Source: Plantactinospora endophytica | Lineage (GTDB): Bacteria; Actinomycetota; Actinomycetes; Mycobacteriales; Micromonosporaceae | DNA: 64,000 nt | Assembly (NCBI RefSeq): GCF_016862915.1 | Contig: NZ_BONW01000002.1 | Location: 124,001 to 188,000 of the forward strand | Reading direction: 5' to 3' | Shown: positions 1 to 8,909 of the stretch, one piece after another | Layout of the letters: each line of letters begins with the position of its first letter | How positions within the stretch are numbered: the stretch's first letter is position 1 | Position numbers and translations under genes: made by a program | The notes under the pieces: model-generated | The model's database searches: none | What the model saw: only the letters and a program-made list of their open reading frames with translations | Told to the model about the DNA's origin: nothing

Positions 1-1
1 G

Positions 2-430
2 CGCGTCCCGGACTTGGACGGCGCGGTGGCGAGCCGGCTCGCCCGAGCCGAGATCCTGCGCCGGGACGACCAGCCGTGCCGGCTCTTCGCAGTGGTCGAC
101 GAGGCGGTGTTGCGCCGCCCCGTGGGCAGCCCGAAGGTGATGGCCGACCAGTTGCACGCGATCGTGCAGGCGTGCGCCCTGCCGAACGTCAGCGTCACCG
201 TGGTGCCGGCGTCGGCGGGGGCGTATCCCGGTCTCAACGGGCCGCTGGCGCTTGCCACTGTCGACGGTCGCAACGTCGGCTTCCTGGACGATCCGCTGGA
301 TGGCCGAGTGATCGAGGACCCGGACCGGGTGGCGGCGCTCGAAGAGGTCTGGGAGGCCATCCGCGAGTACGCTTTACCCGCACGACCATCCCTCGAATTG
401 ATCATGGAGGCGGCGGAGTCATGGGGCTGA
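2..430 (+). CDS. XRE-family regulator, C-terminal DUF5753 part (5' end outside window)
   Basis: The reading frame is open from the window edge, so only the C-terminal part is present. Its text (ALPNVSVTVVPASAGAYPGL, later NVGFLDDPLDGRVIEDPDRV) has the look of the DUF5753 domain that follows an XRE-type helix-turn-helix in many actinobacterial regulators. The helix-turn-helix itself would lie upstream of the window. The last 10 bases overlap the start of a DUF397 gene, the usual arrangement for these regulator/partner pairs in Streptomyces-like bacteria, where they are linked to development and secondary metabolism. The family call is secure; the target is unknown. Confidence 0.85.
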   Translation, partial: RVPDLDGAVASRLARAEILRRDDQPCRLFAVVDEAVLRRPVGSPKVMADQLHAIVQACALPNVSVTVVPASAGAYPGLNGPLALATVDGRNVGFLDDPLDGRVIEDPDRVAALEEVWEAIREYALPARPSLELIMEAAESWG

Positions 431-615
431 TCGACGTGCCGCGCTGGCGGAAGTCCTCCCGGAGCAGCGGGCAGGGCGGTGAGTGTGTAGAGGTGGCCGA
501 CAACCTTCCCGGCCGAGTTCTGGTGCGGGACAGCAAGGACCCGCAGGGACCGGCGCTGCGCTTCGGGTCGACCGCCTGGCACGCCTTCATCGACAAGGTC
601 GGCCGGCGCGCCTAG
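421..615 (+). CDS. DUF397 small protein
   Basis: A 64-residue protein starting at the ATG that overlaps the end of the upstream gene. It has the DUF397 signatures: W-R-K-S-S near the N-terminus, GGECVEVAD in the middle and VRDSKDP followed by a W-x-x-F segment at the end. DUF397 proteins are almost always encoded beside XRE/DUF5753 regulators and are thought to act as their partner or antagonist, as in the Streptomyces bldB/whiJ-type families. Translational coupling with the regulator is likely from the 10-base overlap. Biochemical function is not established. Confidence 0.88.
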   Translation: MGLIDVPRWRKSSRSSGQGGECVEVADNLPGRVLVRDSKDPQGPALRFGSTAWHAFIDKVGRRA

Positions 616-685
616 CACCCGACGTGATCGTCCAGTAGACGATCTCGCCGCCGGTGCCTTCGGTGTCTGTGGCACAGTTCGCACT

Positions 686-1606
686 GTGCCGTTGGACGAG
701 CTGCCGGACTGGTTACCGGCATGGTGTCTTGACCATCTGGGCGGCGAGCCCGCGGGCGTGCTGTTCCGGTCGCAACAGGTCTCGACGGTGTTCGGTCTGC
801 GGTTGGCCGATGGCAGCGACGTCGTGGTCAAGGCGCGCGCCGACGACGGCCGGGCCGCGTCGTGTGTCACGGCGCAGTCCCGGCTGGCCGAGCGCGGGTT
901 TCCGTGTGCCCGGCCGCTCACGCCGGTGCTCGGTGTCGGTGCGCTGGCTGTGCACGCCGAGGAATTCCGGCCCGGCGGCGAGGTGTTGCACGGTGACTCC
1001 CCGGACATAGCCGTGCGCTGCGCGGAGGTGTTCACCCGGCTGATGGCCGAACTTGCCGGCGTGACCGTCGCACCGCCGCTGCCGAATCCGCCCTGGGTGC
1101 GTTGGGACCACACCGATTCCGGGGTGTGGCCGGCGATCGACTCTCTCGCGAGCCGGGACCAGAGTGTCGTGCCCGAGCACATTGTCCAGACGGCTGAGCG
1201 GGCCCGGAAGCGGCTGCTGGCCGCCGGCTTGCCGTGCGTGCTCGGCCACGCCGACTTCGAGGCGCAGAACCTGCGGTGGCGGGGTCGCCAGGTGTGGGCG
1301 GTGCACGACTGGGACAGCCTGGCGTGGCAGCCGGAGGCCGCGCTGGTAGGAGCGGCGAGCGGGTCGTTCGCCAGTGCCGGGCCGCCCACGCTGGCGCCGA
1401 TCGAAAGCTCGGAGGCGTTTCTGGTGGCCTATCAGGACATTCGAGGGCGCATGTTCACGGCTGTGGAGCTGGAGATCGCATGGGCGGCCAGCTTGTGGAT
1501 GGCCGCGTACAACGCCTGGGAGATGGCACTGTGCGGTGGCAGTCCGGCGGGCGGCGATGTGCTGCGGGCACAGGCAGCCGAACGCCTCCGCCGGGCTGAT
1601 GCCTGA
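686..1606 (+). CDS. APH-family phosphotransferase
   Basis: A 306-residue protein from a GTG start (PLDELPDWLPAWCL). It has the protein-kinase-like fold of aminoglycoside/choline phosphotransferases: an N-terminal lobe with VVVKARAD (likely ATP-binding lysine), the catalytic loop GHADFEAQNLRW (H-x-D-x4-N Brenner motif) and VHDWDSLAW as the metal-binding DFG-equivalent. Substrate cannot be told from sequence; such genes occur as antibiotic-resistance enzymes and as metabolic small-molecule kinases. It stands alone between the DUF397 gene and a convergent protease gene. Confidence 0.82.
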   Translation: MPLDELPDWLPAWCLDHLGGEPAGVLFRSQQVSTVFGLRLADGSDVVVKARADDGRAASCVTAQSRLAERGFPCARPLTPVLGVGALAVHAEEFRPGGEVLHGDSPDIAVRCAEVFTRLMAELAGVTVAPPLPNPPWVRWDHTDSGVWPAIDSLASRDQSVVPEHIVQTAERARKRLLAAGLPCVLGHADFEAQNLRWRGRQVWAVHDWDSLAWQPEAALVGAASGSFASAGPPTLAPIESSEAFLVAYQDIRGRMFTAVELEIAWAASLWMAAYNAWEMALCGGSPAGGDVLRAQAAERLRRADA

Positions 1607-1690
1607 CATCAGAGTCCTAGCGTGTCGGTCGTGGCGTACGGGCGGATACTGAGAACGGCCGGCGCGATCGGCAGGCTCTCCAGACGACGA

Positions 1691-1725
1691 AACGGGGTCC
1701 GTCCCAGGCTGGGACGGACCCCGTT
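1691..1725 (-). terminator. Strong hairpin terminator of the subtilisin gene
   Basis: Two perfectly complementary 16-base arms (1691-1706 and 1710-1725) with a 3-base loop, lying 22 bases past the stop codon of the minus-strand protease gene. It is near-symmetric, so it could also stop transcription coming from the phosphotransferase gene on the plus strand. There is no long T tract, as is usual in this GC range. Confidence 0.85.
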
Positions 1726-1747
1726 CGGGTTCAGCGGGTCAGTGCGG

Positions 1748-4700
1748 TCAGTTCACCGCGTCGACCTTCACCACGGCGTTGGCCACCACGGCACCCTCGA
1801 CGGTGACGACCCGCAGCTCGCCGGAGAGCTGCCGGCCGGCGGCCGGAACCGCCAGCGCGGTCACCGAACCGGTGATGCTGGTCGACTCCTGGTACGCCAG
1901 CGAGTCGTAGCTGGCCGGTGCCGAAAGGTTGCCGAGGGCCGGCGAGTAGAACGCGTCCCGGTAGTCGAGTTCGGTGGTGCCGGCCGGCACCGAGTAGCCC
2001 TCGACCTCGATCACGTAGGTGCCCGCTGCCGGGTTGGCCACCGACACGGACTCCTCCGAGTCACCGTCGGCGTCGTAGGCGACCCGCACGCCGTCCTTGT
2101 AGACGTACAGGTCGAGGTCGGCGCCGGGGTCGCTGGTGTTGCCGATCGCCACGTCGAGCTGGCTGGCCCCGGCCGGGACCACCACCTCGTAGGACAGCAC
2201 CTCGTGGTGACCGATGGTCGGCCGGGCCTCCAGCGTGCTGCCGAGCGGCCCGCCCTGACCGGTGACGACGACCGGACCGAAGTCGTTGGTCAGGTCCCAG
2301 GTGACCGGAGTGGGTTCCCCGGCCTCCACACTGAGCAGCTCGGTCTCGTCCGGGCTGATCTGGATGCCCTGCACCCGCGCCTGGATCTGGTACGGGTTGC
2401 CGAGCAGCGGAGACGTACGCCGCGACTCGACCTCGATCTCCCAGACACCCGGGATCGGGTTGTCGTACGACCGCTCCTCCGGCTTGCAGACGGCGGCGTC
2501 GGAGAAGTTGGTGAAGCAGGCCGTGCTGGCGGTCGGGTCCACCGGTACGCCCCACGGGTTGATCGCGATGAACCGGGTCTGCGAGCCGGGGGCGACGCCG
2601 GTCAGGTTGACCTGCAACGACCCCGCGCCCTCCGGCACGGTGACGAAGTACGTCTTGAACAGGTTGCGGTCCACGTTGCCGCCGGCCGAGAAGGAGAAGT
2701 TCTTCTTCTTCGGCACCTCGGCGACGGTGACCACGTTCATGATCTCGAAGTCGACCGCCGGGGTCGCCGGGTCGTCGACCTCGACGATCGCGCTGTGTGC
2801 CCCGACGCCCGCCGTCGCCGTGAGGCTGAACGTCACCGTCTTGCCCAGCGGCAGGTCCAGGTGGGCCGGCACGTTGCCGAAGACGTTGCCGGTGTTGCCG
2901 ACCAGCCGCAGGTCGTGCCGGACGGTCCCCTTCGGACCGCTGTTCCGGGTCACCTTCACCTTGTAGGTCTTCGCCACGCCCGGCTTCTGCCCGCCGGAGT
3001 CGGCGGCGCACCGGTTGTAGACGCCGGTGCCCCGGTACGGGGTGGCCAGCTTGTCCGCCAGCGGCGTGCAGACCGGCGCGTCGACCGTGTACCCCCGGGT
3101 CTCCAGCGCGGCTCCGGCCAGCAACTGCCAGGCGCCCGGTACGTCGAGCTGCCCGTTGCCCTGGCCGTGCGCCGGTACCCCGTCGATCCAGGACGCCGAC
3201 GAGTAGATCGCCCGGCGCAGTGCGGCGGTGGTGACCAGCTTGCGGTTCGCCTTCGCGGCCGAGAGCAGCAGCGCGATGCCGCCGGTCACCTGCGGCGCGG
3301 ACATCGAGGTGCCGTTGATCATCTGGTACCCCGGCGGCAGCGGGTAGCCCGCCTCGGCGACCGGGCTGCCCGGCTGCCAGAGCGGGGTGGTGGAGATCGC
3401 CGACCCGGGAGCGGTGATGTTCGGCTTGAATCCGCCGTCCTCGCGTGGACCGCGCGACGAGAAGTAGAGCAACTGGTACGGCGTGCGGGTCTCCGAGCCG
3501 TAGTTGGCCAGGTAGGTCTCCTGGCTGATCCCGGCGGCGACGCTGACGATGTCGGTGACCGTGGACGGGTCGCCGATCGTGTTGATGCCGGGGCCGGAGT
3601 TGCCGGCCGAGAAGACGAGCTGCACGCCGAGTTCGTTGACGATCCGGTGGTACAGCTCGGCGCGCAGGTCACTGCCGTCGTTCATCGGCCCGAGGCCGCC
3701 GATCGAGATGTTGACGACGTCGACGTCCCGGTTGACCACCATGTCGACGATGCCATCGGTGAGCGCGGCGAAGGTGCAGCCGCCGCCCCACGAGCAGGCC
3801 CGGCCGGAGACCAGCTTCGCGCCGGGTGCGCCGCCGTCGAAGTTGGCGTTGCCGAGCATGTCGTTCGCGGCGGTGATGCCGGCGACGTGCGAGCCGTGCG
3901 GGTCCTCGACGATGCCGATGTTGACGAAGTCGTACGCCCCGGGCAGGCCGGCCGGGGTGGTGTCGACGTCCTCGCGGAACTCGACCACGAACGGCGTCTG
4001 GTCGCGTACGGCGGTCTCCGCCCTGTCGGTGCCGAAGTGGCCCACGTCGTACCGCTGGCCGTACGGGCGCATCACCGGGTCGTCGGTGAAGTTCCGGTTC
4101 AGGTTGGCGTCGACCCGGATGTCGTTGGTCACCGGGTCGTAGAGGATGCCGTACGCGTCGGTGGTGTCGCCGTCCCGGTTGACGTCGCCGCCCGGCGCGC
4201 TGCCGGCGGTGATCGATTCGGAGAACCGGTTGATCCGGTACGTGCCGGCCGGCGCGGTCCAGGTGGCACCCGCGTAGCTGAAGGTCGGGCCGGTCACCTG
4301 GTCACGCATGATCCGCCAGGTCGCGTCGCCGTCGAAGATCGGGTCGGTGGCGGTGAACCAGTCGACGACCTTCCGTTCACCCGTGGAGGTGGTCTGTAGC
4401 GCCGGGTGGTCGAGGTCGACCCCGGTGTCCATGATGCCGATCGTGACGCCCTGGCCGTCCCAGGTCGGGTGCGCGGCCTTGAAGTCCACCGCGCCGATCT
4501 CGGCGGTCGGCATGTACGGGTTGTCGGCCGGGGTGTCGGCGCCGGGCCCGGCCGCCGCCGCCTTCGCCCGCGCCTGCGCCTGCGCGCCGGCCGGCGTCGG
4601 GGTCGGCTCCGGCTCCGGCAGCTTCACCTTGTCGTCCAGGTCGACGGCGGCGACGCCGGGCAGCGACGCGGCGGCCTGCACGGCCGAGGTGGGTACGCTG

Positions 4701-5026
4701 GCGCGCAGGTAACCGACCTCGTCGGCGCGCTTGGCGATGGTGCCGCCGAGCTTGCGCAGCCCGGTGACGACGCTGCCCGACTTGCCCTTGTCGGCCGCGA
4801 TGAGCAGCGTCACCCGGGACTCTTTGCGGGACTTCGCCTCGGCGAGCAACTCGACGTCACGGGGACCGAGAGTGTCGGTGGGATCGGACTTCAGGGTATC
4901 GGGCGCGGCGGTCGGATCGGCGCTCGCCGGGGTGGCACCGCTGGCCAGGGTCAGGCCGCTCAGGGCCACGACCGAGGCGAGTACCCCGGCAGAGGTCCGT
5001 CGGCGCCACGTACGGGATCTACTCAC
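1748..5026 (-). CDS. Secreted subtilisin-family (S8) serine peptidase
   Basis: A 1092-residue exported protease. The GTG start has a GGAGGA site 8 bases upstream. The N-terminus is a signal peptide with a twin-basic start and an A-S-A cleavage site near residue 36. A propeptide-like region (about 55-135) is followed by the S8 catalytic domain: Asp200 in GIMDTGVDLDHPAL, His377 in DPHGSHVAGI, oxyanion Asn476 in SAGNSGPG and Ser574 in NGTSMSAPQV. About 175 residues separate Asp and His, far more than in ordinary subtilisins and reminiscent of tripeptidyl-peptidase II. The C-terminal ~450 residues are beta-rich, including a PPC-like domain (LDVAIGNTSDPGADLDLYVY). It probably degrades extracellular protein. 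Function within the cell's ecology is inference. Confidence 0.93.
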   Translation of the reverse strand: MSRSRTWRRRTSAGVLASVVALSGLTLASGATPASADPTAAPDTLKSDPTDTLGPRDVELLAEAKSRKESRVTLLIAADKGKSGSVVTGLRKLGGTIAKRADEVGYLRASVPTSAVQAAASLPGVAAVDLDDKVKLPEPEPTPTPAGAQAQARAKAAAAGPGADTPADNPYMPTAEIGAVDFKAAHPTWDGQGVTIGIMDTGVDLDHPALQTTSTGERKVVDWFTATDPIFDGDATWRIMRDQVTGPTFSYAGATWTAPAGTYRINRFSESITAGSAPGGDVNRDGDTTDAYGILYDPVTNDIRVDANLNRNFTDDPVMRPYGQRYDVGHFGTDRAETAVRDQTPFVVEFREDVDTTPAGLPGAYDFVNIGIVEDPHGSHVAGITAANDMLGNANFDGGAPGAKLVSGRACSWGGGCTFAALTDGIVDMVVNRDVDVVNISIGGLGPMNDGSDLRAELYHRIVNELGVQLVFSAGNSGPGINTIGDPSTVTDIVSVAAGISQETYLANYGSETRTPYQLLYFSSRGPREDGGFKPNITAPGSAISTTPLWQPGSPVAEAGYPLPPGYQMINGTSMSAPQVTGGIALLLSAAKANRKLVTTAALRRAIYSSASWIDGVPAHGQGNGQLDVPGAWQLLAGAALETRGYTVDAPVCTPLADKLATPYRGTGVYNRCAADSGGQKPGVAKTYKVKVTRNSGPKGTVRHDLRLVGNTGNVFGNVPAHLDLPLGKTVTFSLTATAGVGAHSAIVEVDDPATPAVDFEIMNVVTVAEVPKKKNFSFSAGGNVDRNLFKTYFVTVPEGAGSLQVNLTGVAPGSQTRFIAINPWGVPVDPTASTACFTNFSDAAVCKPEERSYDNPIPGVWEIEVESRRTSPLLGNPYQIQARVQGIQISPDETELLSVEAGEPTPVTWDLTNDFGPVVVTGQGGPLGSTLEARPTIGHHEVLSYEVVVPAGASQLDVAIGNTSDPGADLDLYVYKDGVRVAYDADGDSEESVSVANPAAGTYVIEVEGYSVPAGTTELDYRDAFYSPALGNLSAPASYDSLAYQESTSITGSVTALAVPAAGRQLSGELRVVTVEGAVVANAVVKVDAVN

Positions 5027-5126
5027 GTTTCATGTCCTCCGGGAGAACAGGCCCTGGAACGCAGGGCACACGTGACCGGAATCCTCGGCTGCCGCGCGCA
5101 CCGCTGTCACTATCGCCATGTGCGTT

Positions 5127-5143
5127 GTGACCAGCCCGTGACC
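5127..5143 (-). promoter_or_regulatory. MtrA-like direct-repeat box upstream of the protease
   Basis: Read on the minus strand this is GGTCACGGGCTGGTCAC, two GTCAC half-sites in direct repeat with 11-base periodicity (GTCAC-6-GTCAC), about 100 bases before the protease start. Direct GTCAC/GTAAC repeats of this spacing have been described for the response regulator MtrA of actinobacteria. Assignment rests on resemblance only; another GGTCAC lies nearer the gene. Confidence 0.4.
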
Positions 5144-5220
5144 TGAGTGGACCGAACCCCGTGCGGTTCGGGTGGATCGGCGCCGATAACTACCTGATCA
5201 GGCATCCGATCGGGACGGCA

Positions 5221-6435
5221 TCAGACGTCCGATCGGGACGGCGGAAGCGGGCTCGGGCGGGACGTTCCGAACGGTACCGCCGTCGGTGGATCGACCAACT
5301 CGGGCGCCTGCGGCTGGCGCGGCGCGGTCTCCACCTGTGCCGGCACCGGCAGGTCGTCCCCGGCCACCCCCAACTCGGCGAGCCTGCGCGCACTGACCAG
5401 CACCCGGGCCTCCAGCGAGCCCACCGCCCGGTTGTACGCGGTCACCGCGCCACCCAGCGCACCGCCGAGTTTCGACACGTGCTCGCCGAGGGTGCCGAGC
5501 CGGCCGTACAGCTCGCGGGCCAGCGTGTGCACCGCCACCGCGTTGCGGGCCAGCGCCTCCTGCCGCCACGAGTAGGCGACCGTACGCAGCAGCGCCACCA
5601 GGGTCGCCGGGGTGGCCAGCACGATGTCCCGGGCGAACGCGTGCTCCAGCAGCGTCGGGTCGCGTTGCAGCGCCACGTCGAGGAACGGGTCGGCGGGTAC
5701 GAACAGCACCACGAACTCGGGGGACTGGTCGAAGGCGGCCCAGTAGGACTTGGCGGCCAACGCGTCGACGTGTGCCCGCAGGTGCCGGGCGTGCGCGTCC
5801 AGGTGCCGGTCCCGCCCCTGCTCGTCGCGCGCCTCCATCGCCGTCAGGTACGCCTCGAACGGCGCCTTCGCGTCCACCACCACCGACCGGCCACCGTGCA
5901 GGCGTACCACCAGGTCGGGGCGGACCACCTGCTGGTCGGTGGCGGCGGTCACCTGCTCGGCGAAGTCGCAGTGCTCCAACATCCCGGCCGCCTCGACGAC
6001 CCGGCGGAGCTGGTGCTCGCCCCAGCGCCCCCGCACCTGTGGTGCCCGCAGCGCGGCGACCAACTGCTTCGTCTCGGTACGCAGCTCGCCGGAGACCGAG
6101 GTCATCGCGCGGACCTGCTCACGCAGCTCGGCGTACGCGTCGACCCGGTCGCGTTCCAGCTCGGCCACCCGCTGCTCGTACCGGCGCAGCGTCTCGTGCA
6201 GCGGCGCCACCGCCCGGGCCACCGCCTCCTGCGACTGGGCGGTCGCCTCGTAGGAGAGCGCCCGCAGCGACTGCTCCAGCCGGCCCTCGCCCTCCCGGGT
6301 CGCCCGCAGGGTCGCGTCCAGCCGGGCGATCTCGGCCGTCGACCGCGCGGTCGCGGCGAGCCAGCCGACCGTCCCGCCCGCGACGAGGCAGACGATCACC
6401 ACGGCCACGGTCGAGAGGTTCACGTCACAGAGCAT
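5221..6435 (-). CDS. rmuC: RmuC-family protein
   Basis: 404 residues. One N-terminal membrane helix (VAVVIVCLVAGGTVGWLAA) is followed by a long coiled coil rich in A, R, E and Q (about 45-140), then the RmuC core with RGRWGEHQLRRVVEAAGM and SVVVDAKAPFEAYLTAM. This core is a nuclease-like fold of the PD-(D/E)xK class. In E. coli RmuC limits rearrangements at inverted repeats. The C-terminal 40 residues are proline-rich and not conserved in type. The start at 6435 is the longest; a GTG at 6423 (NLSTVAVV) is equally possible. It diverges from the next gene with only 56 bases between. Confidence 0.92.
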   Translation of the reverse strand: MLCDVNLSTVAVVIVCLVAGGTVGWLAATARSTAEIARLDATLRATREGEGRLEQSLRALSYEATAQSQEAVARAVAPLHETLRRYEQRVAELERDRVDAYAELREQVRAMTSVSGELRTETKQLVAALRAPQVRGRWGEHQLRRVVEAAGMLEHCDFAEQVTAATDQQVVRPDLVVRLHGGRSVVVDAKAPFEAYLTAMEARDEQGRDRHLDAHARHLRAHVDALAAKSYWAAFDQSPEFVVLFVPADPFLDVALQRDPTLLEHAFARDIVLATPATLVALLRTVAYSWRQEALARNAVAVHTLARELYGRLGTLGEHVSKLGGALGGAVTAYNRAVGSLEARVLVSARRLAELGVAGDDLPVPAQVETAPRQPQAPELVDPPTAVPFGTSRPSPLPPSRSDV

Positions 6436-6491
6436 GCCAGGCGCCCGCTCGACCTGCGCGGTTACTCGCCGGGCGTGGGTACCGTGGGGTG

Positions 6492-7295
6492 ATGGGTGAG
6501 GTGATCTGGTTCCTCCTGCTGGTGGTGCTGGTCGGCGGCGGACTGCTCTGGTGGCGCCGGGAGAGCGCGGCCCGGCAGGCCCGGGAACTCGCCGACGCCC
6601 GGGCCGAGGCCGGCCGCTGGTACGAGCGGCTGGGCGGGCAGTTGATGAACCTGCACGGCGACGAGCCGGCGGTCCGGCAGGCGCTGGCCGACGCCGGTGA
6701 GCGGTACAACGCGGCCGGTAGCCAGCTCGAACAGGCCCGCAGCGCCCGGCAGTACGCGCTGGCCCGGGAAACCGCCCTGGAAGGGCTGGCGTACGTCCGG
6801 GCGGCCCGGACGGCGCTCGGCATCGACCCGGGCCCCGAGCTGCCGCCGCTGGCCGCCGCCCGGGGGACCGGGGCGATCACCGTGCCGAGGGAGGTGCAGG
6901 TCCAGGGCGAGACGTTCCGGGCCGGGCCGAACCCGGGGTCGGCGACGCCGTACTACTACCCGGGCGGGCGGATGCAGGGTCGGCCGGTGCCGGCCGGCTG
7001 GTACTCGACCCCGTGGTGGAAGACCGGCCTGGCCGCCGGTGCCGGGGTGCTGGGCGGGATGTTGATCGCCGACGCGCTCTTCTCACCCGCCTTCGCCGAC
7101 CCCGGGTACGGCTACGACGCCGGCTACCAGGAGGGCTTCGCGGACGGCGCGGACTACGGCGACGCGGGCGGAGCCGGTGACGTCGGCGGCGGTGACGTCG
7201 GCGGTGGCGATTTTGGCGGTGGAGACTTCGGCGGCGGTGGGTTCGGTGGTGGCGACTTCGGCGGCGGGGACTTCGGCGGCGGCGGAGATTTCTAG
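6492..7295 (+). CDS. Membrane-anchored protein with Gly-Asp-Phe repeat tail
   Basis: 267 residues. An N-terminal membrane helix (VIWFLLLVVLVGGGLLWW) precedes a charged, probably helical segment (residues ~25-110), a short Tyr/Pro/Gly linker with YYYPGGRMQGRPVPAGWYS, a second hydrophobic segment (TGLAAGAGVLGGMLIADALF) and a tail made almost only of GGGDFGGGDF-type repeats. The tail resembles those of other actinobacterial envelope proteins of unknown role and should be disordered. I do not recognise an enzymatic domain. The ATG start gives a helix directly at the N-terminus, which supports it; the ribosome site is weak. Confidence 0.75.
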   Translation: MGEVIWFLLLVVLVGGGLLWWRRESAARQARELADARAEAGRWYERLGGQLMNLHGDEPAVRQALADAGERYNAAGSQLEQARSARQYALARETALEGLAYVRAARTALGIDPGPELPPLAAARGTGAITVPREVQVQGETFRAGPNPGSATPYYYPGGRMQGRPVPAGWYSTPWWKTGLAAGAGVLGGMLIADALFSPAFADPGYGYDAGYQEGFADGADYGDAGGAGDVGGGDVGGGDFGGGDFGGGGFGGGDFGGGDFGGGGDF

Positions 7296-7406
7296 CTCCC
7301 GGGCGTGAATGTCCGGGTCGCCGTGCCGGCGTCGGGCTAACCGTCCGGCGGATGGTAGGGCTGACCGGATGGTCTCCCGTCGGCCGAGCCGGCAGAGTCG
7401 TCAACT

Positions 7407-8054
7407 GTGAGCGTTGAGGTGGAGACCGTGGGGAGGCGCCGGCCGATGGTCGCCGGACGCTGGTTGACCAGCCTGGCCGCAGCGGGACTCGGGGTCGTGG
7501 TGGTGACCGTGACCGCGCAGTCGATCGACCGGTTCCACTGGTGGGCCGGCTTCGTCCTGGTACCCGGAGCACTGATCGCGGCGTCCGGCGGACCGCTGCT
7601 GGCCCGTGGCGGCGGGCGCGCGTTCGTCGGATACCTGCTGGCCTGCGTCGGCGGTCTGGTCTTCGCGGTCGGTGCGCTGCTGATGCTCGGGGTGATGGGC
7701 AAGGGTTGGCCGTTCATGATCACCCTGCCGGCGCTGGCCGTCGCCGGCACCTACTTGTGGCGGTCGCCGGACCCGCTGCCCCAGGCGTTCCACCGCACGG
7801 TCGCGATGCTGGCGCTGAACGCCGCCGCGCTCGGGGTGACCTTCCTGCTGCTGGTCAACGACGTGCTCGACTTCGGTGCGACCGGCTGGTGGGGCGCGTT
7901 CATGATGGTCAGCGGCGTGATCATCCTGGCCAACGGGCTGGAGTTGCTCCGGCACCGGATCGCCTACCGGGCCCAGGCGGTCACCCTGGCGGTCGGTCCG
8001 GCGGTGATCGCCTTCCTGCTGGGCCTGCGCTTCCTGCGCGACTGGCCGTTCTGA
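7407..8054 (+). CDS. Polytopic membrane protein of unknown function
   Basis: 215 residues from a GTG start. Six or seven hydrophobic segments can be seen, from about residues 19-40, 46-66, 72-92, 95-115, 125-147, 155-175 and 184-204, joined by very short loops. The overall plan (compact helices, no soluble domain) recalls small HdeD-like or DUF-type membrane proteins, but no diagnostic motif is present. It is convergent with the response regulator gene downstream. Confidence 0.75.
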   Translation: MSVEVETVGRRRPMVAGRWLTSLAAAGLGVVVVTVTAQSIDRFHWWAGFVLVPGALIAASGGPLLARGGGRAFVGYLLACVGGLVFAVGALLMLGVMGKGWPFMITLPALAVAGTYLWRSPDPLPQAFHRTVAMLALNAAALGVTFLLLVNDVLDFGATGWWGAFMMVSGVIILANGLELLRHRIAYRAQAVTLAVGPAVIAFLLGLRFLRDWPF

Positions 8055-8069
8055 CGCGCCTCCTGGGCG

Positions 8070-8120
8070 GCTGACCGGTCGGGTGGCCGGCCGGACCGGC
8101 CGCCGAGGTCCGGGTCAGCG
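8070..8120. terminator. Possible bidirectional terminator
   Basis: Between convergent genes. An outer pair gctgacc/gggtcagc encloses an inner GGCCGG/CCGGCC-rich stem. The structure is plausible but GC-rich DNA forms such pairs easily, and the right arm lies over the end of the response regulator gene. Confidence 0.35.
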
Positions 8121-8792
8121 GTCGTCACCCGGGCGTACGATTCCGGCCTCGTAGGCGAAGACCACCACCTGGACCCGGTCCCGCAGGGCGAGCTTGCCGA
8201 GGATCCGGCCGACGTGGGTCTTCACGGTCGCCTCGGAGACGGTGAGCAGGGCCGCTATCTCGGCGTTGGATCGGCCCCGGGCCACCTCCACCAGGACCTC
8301 CCGTTCCCGCTCGGTGAGCCGGTGCAGCCGCTCGTCGAGCGGGGACCGCCCGGTCGACGGGTCCGGCAGGTACCCGGCGAAGGCGTCGATCAGCCGCCGG
8401 GTCACGTTCGGCGCCACCACCGCGTCGCCGGCCGCCACCGCCCGGATCCCGGTGAGCAGGTCGGCCGGGGGTACGTCCTTGAGCAGGAAGCCGCTCGCCC
8501 CGGCCCGCAGCGCGGCGAAGACGTACTCGTCGAGGTTGAACGTGGTGAGCACGAGGATCCGGGCCGGCGCGCCGGACTCGACGATCCGCCGGGTCGCCTC
8601 GATGCCGTCCAGCACCGGCATCCGGACATCCATCAGTACGACGTCCGGGCGCAGCGTACGGGTCATCGAGACGCCCTGCGCACCGTCACCGGCCTCGCCG
8701 ACCACCACCAGGTCGGGCTGGCTCTCCAGCACCATCCGGAAGCCGAGCCGGAGCAGCGGCTGGTCGTCGACGAGCAGCACACTGATGGTCAC
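8115..8792 (-). CDS. NarL/LuxR-type response regulator
   Basis: 225 residues: a receiver domain with acidic pocket (LLVDDQ), phosphoacceptor Asp55 in VVLMDVRMPVLDG and the conserved Lys in FLLKDVPP, then a LuxR helix-turn-helix (LTEREREVLVEVARGRSNAE). It lies downstream of a sensor kinase of the DesK/LiaS class on the same strand and beyond that an ABC-2 type exporter, the common grouping in which the kinase/regulator pair controls the exporter. No binding site can be named. Confidence 0.93.
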   Translation of the reverse strand: MTISVLLVDDQPLLRLGFRMVLESQPDLVVVGEAGDGAQGVSMTRTLRPDVVLMDVRMPVLDGIEATRRIVESGAPARILVLTTFNLDEYVFAALRAGASGFLLKDVPPADLLTGIRAVAAGDAVVAPNVTRRLIDAFAGYLPDPSTGRSPLDERLHRLTEREREVLVEVARGRSNAEIAALLTVSEATVKTHVGRILGKLALRDRVQVVVFAYEAGIVRPGDDR

Positions 8793-8828
8793 GCCGTCCC
8801 CCTGCCCCGTCCCGCGATCACCTTGGTC

Positions 8829-8909
8829 GCCCGGTCACGTCGTCTTCTCCTCGCCGCCCGGTCACGTCGGCCTCTCGCCGCCGCCCGTTCACGTCGGCTT
8901 CTCGTCGTC
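8829..8909. repeat. Three tandem 27-bp copies covering the 3' end of the kinase gene
   Basis: Units at 8829-8855, 8856-8882 and 8883-8909, each containing GTCACGTCG or a one-base variant. The stop codon of the sensor kinase lies in the third unit (8889-8891), and the other two units carry the same TGA in the equivalent place. The array therefore looks like the gene's own 3' end copied twice downstream. Confidence 0.8.

Noticed and set aside
1622-4399. Open frame of 925 codons opposite the subtilisin
   Set aside because: Shadow of the protease gene; composition biased, no family features, no ribosome site.
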